A DNA stretch of 64,000 nt from Nematostella vectensis (taxonomy: Eukaryota > Cnidaria > Anthozoa > Actiniaria > Edwardsiidae): contig NC_064042.1 in the NCBI RefSeq assembly GCF_932526225.1, positions 975,001 through 1,039,000 on the forward strand, given 5' to 3'. A model generated the notes under the pieces. That model saw nothing but the letters and a program-made list of their open reading frames with translations. It had not been told where the DNA came from and made no database searches. How positions within the stretch are numbered: the first letter of the stretch is position 1; every line of letters begins with the position of its first letter. This document shows positions 58,290-64,000 of this stretch, piece after piece. The translations under genes were made by a program, and so were the position numbers.

Positions 58290-61200
58290 AAGCTTAATGT
58301 TTGTTTACTTGTTTCAGATGCGCTGTTGAAATTTTGTTTACTTGCTACATATGCGTTGTTGTACTGGCACTAGCTTGGCGCTTGTTTACTTGTTTTATAG
58401 GCGTTAATGACATGTATACTTGTGTTTCAGATGCGTTGATGACATGTATACTTGTGTCTCAGATGCGTTGATGACATGTACACTTGTGTCTCAGATGCGT
58501 TGCTGACATTTATACTTGTGTCTTAGATGCGTTGATGACATGTATACTTGTGTCTCAGATGCGTTGATGACATGTATACTTGTGTCTCAGATGCGTTGAT
58601 GACATGTATACTTGTGTCTCAGATGCGTTGATGACATGTACACTTGTGTCTCAGATGCGTTGATGACATGTACACTTGCGTCTCAGATGCGTTGATGACA
58701 TGTATACTTGTGTCTCAGATGCGTTGATGACATGTATACTTGTGTCTCAGATGCGTTGATGACATGTACACTTGTGTCTCAGATGCGTTGATGACATGTA
58801 TACTTGTGTCTCAGATGCGTTGATGACATGTATACTTGTGTCTCAGATGCGTTGATGACATGTATACTTGTGTCTCAGATGCGTTGATGACATGTATACT
58901 TGTGTCTCAGATGCGTTGATGACATGTATACCTGTGTCTCAGATGCGTTGATGACATGTACACTTGTGTCTCAGATGCGTTGATGACATGTATACTTGTG
59001 TCTCAGATGCGTTGATGACATGTATACTTGTGTCTCAGATGCGTTGATGACATGTATACTTGTGTCTCAGATGCGTTGATGACATGTACACTTGTGTCTC
59101 AGATGCGTTGATGACATGTATACTTGTGTCTCAGATGCGTTGATGACATGTATACCTGTGTCTAAGATGCGTTGATGACATGTATACTTGTGTCTCAGAT
59201 GCGTTGATGACATGTACACTTGTGTCTCAGATGCGTTGATGACATGTATACTTGTGTCTCAGATGCGTTGATGACATGTATACTTGTGTCTCAGATGCGT
59301 TGATGACATGTATACTTGTGTCACAGATGCGTTGATGACATGTACACTTGTGTCACAGATGCGTTGATGACATGTATACTTGTGTCTCAGATGCGTTGAT
59401 GACATGTATACTTGTGTCTCAGATGCGTTGATGACATGTATACTTGTGTCTCAGATGCGTTGATGACATGTATACTTGTGTCTCAGATGCGTTGATGACA
59501 TGTATACTTGTGTCTCAGATGCGTTAATGACATGTATACTTGTGTCTCAGATGCGTTGATGACATGTACACTTGTGTCTCAGATGCGTTGATGACATGTA
59601 TACTTGTGTCTCAGATGCGTTGATGACATGTATACTTGTGTCTCAGATGCGTTGATGGCATGTATACTTGTGTCTCAGATGCGTTGATGACATGTGTACT
59701 TGTGTCTCAGATGCGTTGATGGCATGTATACTTGTGTCTCAGATGCGTTGATGACATGTATACTTGTGTCTCAGATGCGTTGATGACATGTATACTTGTG
59801 TCTCAGATGCGTTGATGACATGTACACTTGTGTCTCAGATGCGTTGATGACATGTATACTTGTGTCTCAGATGCGTTGATGACATGTATACTTGTGTCTC
59901 AGATGCGTTGATGACATGTATACTTGTGTCTCAGATGCGTTGATGACATGTATACTTGTGTCTCAGATGCGTTGATGACATGTACACTTGTGTCTCAGAT
60001 GCGTTGATGACATGTATACTTGTGTCTCAGATGCGTTGATGACATGTATACCTGTGTCTAAGATGCGTTGATGACATGTATACTTGTGTCTCAGATGCGT
60101 TGATGACATGTACACTTGTGTCTCAGATGCGTTGATGACATGTATACTTGTGTCTCAGATGCGTTGATGACATGTATACTTGTGTCTCAGATGCGTTGAT
60201 GACATGTATACCTGTGTCTAAGATGCGTTGATGACATGTATACTTGTGTCTCAGATGCGTTGATGACATGTACACTTGTGTCTCAGATGCGTTGATGACA
60301 TGTATACTTGTGTCTCAGATGCGTTGATGACATGTATACTTGTGTCTCAGATGCGTTGATGACATGTATACTTGTGTCACAGATGCGTTGATGACATGTA
60401 CACTTGTGTCACAGATGCGTTGATGACATGTATACTTGTGTCTCAGATGCGTTGATGACATGTATACTTGTGTCTCAGATGCGTTGATGACATGTATACT
60501 TGTGTCTCAGATGCGTTGATGACATGTATACTTGTGTCTCAGATGCGTTGATGACATGTATACTTGTGTCTCAGATGCGTTAATGACATGTATACTTGTG
60601 TCTCAGATGCGTTGATGACATGTACACTTGTGTCTCAGATGCGTTGATGACATGTATACTTGTGTCTCAGATGCGTTGATGACATGTATACTTGTGTCTC
60701 AGATGCGTTGATGGCATGTATACTTGTGTCTCAGATGCGTTGATGACATGTGTACTTGTGTCTCAGATGCGTTGATGGCATGTATACTTGTGTCTCAGAT
60801 GCGTTGATGACATGTATACTTGTGTCTCAGATGCGTTGATGACATGTATACCTGTGTCTCAGATGCGTTGATGACATGTACACTTGTGTCTCAGATGCGT
60901 TGATGACATGTATACTTGTGTCTCAGATGCGTTGATGACATGTATACTTGTGTCTCAGATGCGTTGATGACATGTATACTTGTGTCTCAGATGCGTTGAT
61001 GACATGTACACTTGTGTCTCAGATGCGTTGATGACATGTATACTTGTGTCTCAGATGCGTTGATGACATGTACACTTGTGTCTCAGATGCGTTGATGTCA
61101 TGTATACTTGTGTCTCAGATGCGTTGATGACATGTATACTTGTGTCTCAGATGCGTTGATGACATGTATACTTGTGTCTCAGATGCGTTGATGACATGTA

Positions 61201-64000
61201 TACTTGTGTCTCAGATGCGTTGATGACATGTATACTTGTGTCTCAGATGCGTTGATGACATGTATACTTGTGTCTCAGATGCGTTGATGACATGTATACT
61301 TGTGTCTCAGATGCGTTGATGACATGTATACTTGTGTCTCAGATGCGTTGATGACATGTATACTTGTGTCACAGATGCGTTGATGACATGTATACTTGTG
61401 TTTCAGACGCGTTGATGACATGTATACTTGTGTTTCAGACGCGTTGATGACATGTATACTTGTGTCTCAGATGCGTTGATGACATGTACACTTGTGTCTC
61501 AGATGCGTTGATGTCATGTATACTTGTGTCTTAGATGCGTTGATGACATGTATACTTGTGTCTCAGATGCGTTGATGACATGTATACTTGTGTCTCAGAT
61601 GCGTTGATGACATGTATACTTGTGTCTCAGATGCGTTGATGACATGTACACTTGTGTCTCAGATGCGTTGATGACATGTACACTTGCGTCTCAGATGCGT
61701 TGATGACATGTATACTTGTGTCTCAGATGCGTTGATGACATGTATACTTGTGTCTCAGATGCGTTGATGACATGTACACTTGTGTCTCAGATGCGTTGAT
61801 GACATGTATACTTGTGTCTCAGATGCGTTGATGACATGTATACTTGTGTCTCAGATGCGTTGATGACATGTATACTTGTGTCTCAGATGCGTTGATGACA
61901 TGTATACTTGTGTCTCAGATGCGTTGATGACATGTATACCTGTGTCTCAGATGCGTTGATGACATGTACACTTGTGTCTCAGATGCGTTGATGACATGTA
62001 TACTTGTGTCTCAGATGCGTTGATGACATGTATACTTGTGTCTCAGATGCGTTGATGACATGTATACTTGTGTCTCAGATGCGTTGATGACATGTACACT
62101 TGTGTCTCAGATGCGTTGATGACATGTATACTTGTGTCTCAGATGCGTTGATGACATGTATACCTGTGTCTAAGATGCGTTGATGACATGTATACTTGTG
62201 TCTCAGATGCGTTGATGACATGTACACTTGTGTCTCAGATGCGTTGATGACATGTATACTTGTGTCTCAGATGCGTTGATGACATGTATACTTGTGTCTC
62301 AGATGCGTTGATGACATGTACACTTGTGTCTCAGATGCGTTGATGACATGTATACTTGTGTCTCAGATGCGTTGATGACATGTATACTTGTGTCTCAGAT
62401 GCGTTGATGGCATGTATACTTGTGTCTCAGATGCGTTGATGACATGTATACTTGTGTCTCAGATGCGTTGATGACATGTATACCTGTGTCTCAGATGCGT
62501 TGATGACATGTACACTTGTGTCTCAGATGCGTTGATGACATGTATACTTGTGTCTCAGATGCGTTGATGACATGTATACTTGTGTCTCAGATGCGTTGAT
62601 GACATGTATACTTGTGTCTCAGATGCGTTGATGACATGTACACTTGTGTCTCAGATGCGTTGATGACATGTATACTTGTGTCTCAGATGCGTTGATGACA
62701 TGTACACTTGTGTCTCAGATGCGTTGATGTCATGTATACTTGTGTCTCAGATGCGTTGATGACATGTATACTTGTGTCTCAGATGCGTTGATGACATGTA
62801 TACTTGTGTCTCAGATGCGTTGATGACATGTATACTTGTGTCTCAGATGCGTTGATGACATGTATACTTGTGTCTCAGATGCGTTGATGACATGTATACT
62901 TGTGTCTCAGATGCGTTGATGACATGTATACTTGTGTCTCAGATGCGTTGATGACATGTATACTTGTGTCTCAGATGCGTTGATGACATGTATACTTGTG
63001 TCACAGATGCGTTGATGACATGTATACTTGTGTTTCAGACGCGTTGATGACATGTATACTTGTGTTTCAGACGCGTTGATGACATGTATACTTGTGTCTC
63101 AGATGCGTTGATGACATGTACACTTGTGTCTCAGATGCGTTGATGTCATGTATACTTGTGTCTCAGATGCGTTGATGACATGTATACTTCTGTCTCAGAT
63201 GCGTTGATGACATGTATACTTGTGTCTCAGATGCGTTGATGACATGTATACTTGTGTCTCAGATGCGTTGATGACATGTATACCTGTGTCTCAGATGCGT
63301 TGATGACATGTATACTTGTGTCTCAGATGCGTTGATGACATGTACACTTGTGTCTCAGATGCGTTGATGACATGTATACTTGTGTCTCAGATGCGTTGAT
63401 GACATGTATACTTGTGTCTCAGATGCGTTGATGACATGTATACCTGTGTCTCAGATGCGTTGATGACATGTACACTTGTGTCTCAGATGCGTTGATGACA
63501 TGTATACTTGTGTCTAAGATGCGTTGATGACATGTATACTTGTGTCACAGATGCGTTGATGACATGTATACTTGTGTCTCAGATGCGTTGATGACATGTA
63601 TACTTGTGTCTCAGATGCGTTGATGACATGTATACTTGTGTCACAGACGCGTTGATGACATGTATACTTGTGTCTCAGACGCGTTGATGACATGTACACT
63701 TGTGTCTCAGATGCGTTGATGTCATGTATACTTGTGTCTCAGATGCGTTGATGACATGTATACTTGTGTCTCAGATGCGTTGATGACATGTATACTTGTG
63801 TCTCAGATGCGTTGATGACATGTATACTTGTGTCTCAGATGCGTTGATGACATGTATACTTGTGTCTCAGATGCGTTGATGACATGTATACTTGTGTCTC
63901 AGATGCGTTGATGACATGTATACTTGTGTCTCAGATGCGTTGATGACATGTATACTTGTGTCTCAGATGCGTTGATGACATGTATACTTGTGTCACAGAT
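58290..64000. repeat. Very large 32-bp minisatellite (about 175 copies) with splice-acceptor-like units, continuing past the window
   Basis: After degenerate copies at 58290-58430 (TTGTTTCAGATGCGCTGTTG and similar), near-identical 32-bp units run to the end: ATGCGTTGATGACATGTATA then CTTGTGTCTCAG. Point variants (TACACTTG, TACCTG, GTCACAG, GTCTAAG, GATGGCATG, GTTTCAGACGCG) mark individual copies and recur in blocks 1056 bp (33 units) and 1632 bp (51 units) apart. Thirty-two is not a multiple of three, so it cannot be coding. It lies in intron 2 of the 54998 gene in the present model. Confidence 0.97.

Noticed and set aside
63514-63699. Minus-strand ORF in the 32-bp array
   Set aside because: It exists only because local variants remove stops in a tandem repeat; the 32-bp period shifts frame each unit.
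58290-64000. CRISPR-like array
   Set aside because: Units are contiguous with no unique spacers, and the genome is eukaryotic.

Overview
The window reads as nuclear DNA of an intron-rich, AT-rich metazoan. The best guess is an anthozoan cnidarian of the sea-anemone type. Evidence for this: short exons with GT-AG introns, single-copy metazoan genes with human-like protein lengths (IFT81 676 aa, FUNDC1 155 aa, by my exon sums), a cnidarian-style secreted PAN plus fibrinogen-like protein, an NR2E nuclear receptor, and many small MITE-like elements. The species assignment is inference. There are no prokaryotic features. The protein-coding content is almost entirely in spliced exons, so most long open frames are not genes. 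All exon models below were made by eye from reading frame, splice sites and family knowledge.

Layout. 1365-5291 (+): secreted PAN/fibrinogen-like protein. 5398-12280 (-): DZIP1, a basal-body zinc-finger coiled-coil protein, tail-to-tail with the first gene. 12281-15641: head-to-head intergenic region with an RFX X-box-like site and a 32-bp minisatellite. 15642-23251 (+): UBXN7 (UBA-UAS-UIM-UBX cofactor of p97). 24077-31527 (-): IFT81, an intraflagellar transport subunit, in 21 coding exons. 31528-32067: a compact bidirectional promoter. 32068-35489 (+): FUNDC1, a mitophagy receptor with an LIR motif. 35490-38643: minisatellites, hairpins and a MITE. 38644-45303 (-): NR2E-class nuclear receptor. 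48340-49470 (-): 3' part of a single-pass membrane protein I do not recognise. 54998-56275 (+): first two exons of a secreted or membrane protein whose second intron runs off the window. That intron holds three minisatellites in series (15-bp, 63-bp and 32-bp units), the last filling about 5.7 kb up to the window end.

Functional links. DZIP1 and IFT81 both serve the cilium or basal body, and both have X-box-like RFX sites upstream. A further consensus X-box at 52474 has no identified target. UBXN7 and FUNDC1 are housekeeping quality-control genes arranged head-to-head with the two ciliary genes.

The most unusual theme is repeated duplication of exon/intron boundaries. At six places a piece containing an exon edge and the adjoining intron has been copied, from one decayed copy up to ten copies. 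The terminal 32-bp array repeats what looks like a complete 3' splice site about 175 times. At least five families of short inverted-repeat elements sit in the introns, including piggyBac-like TTAA-flanked MITEs in introns of three genes.
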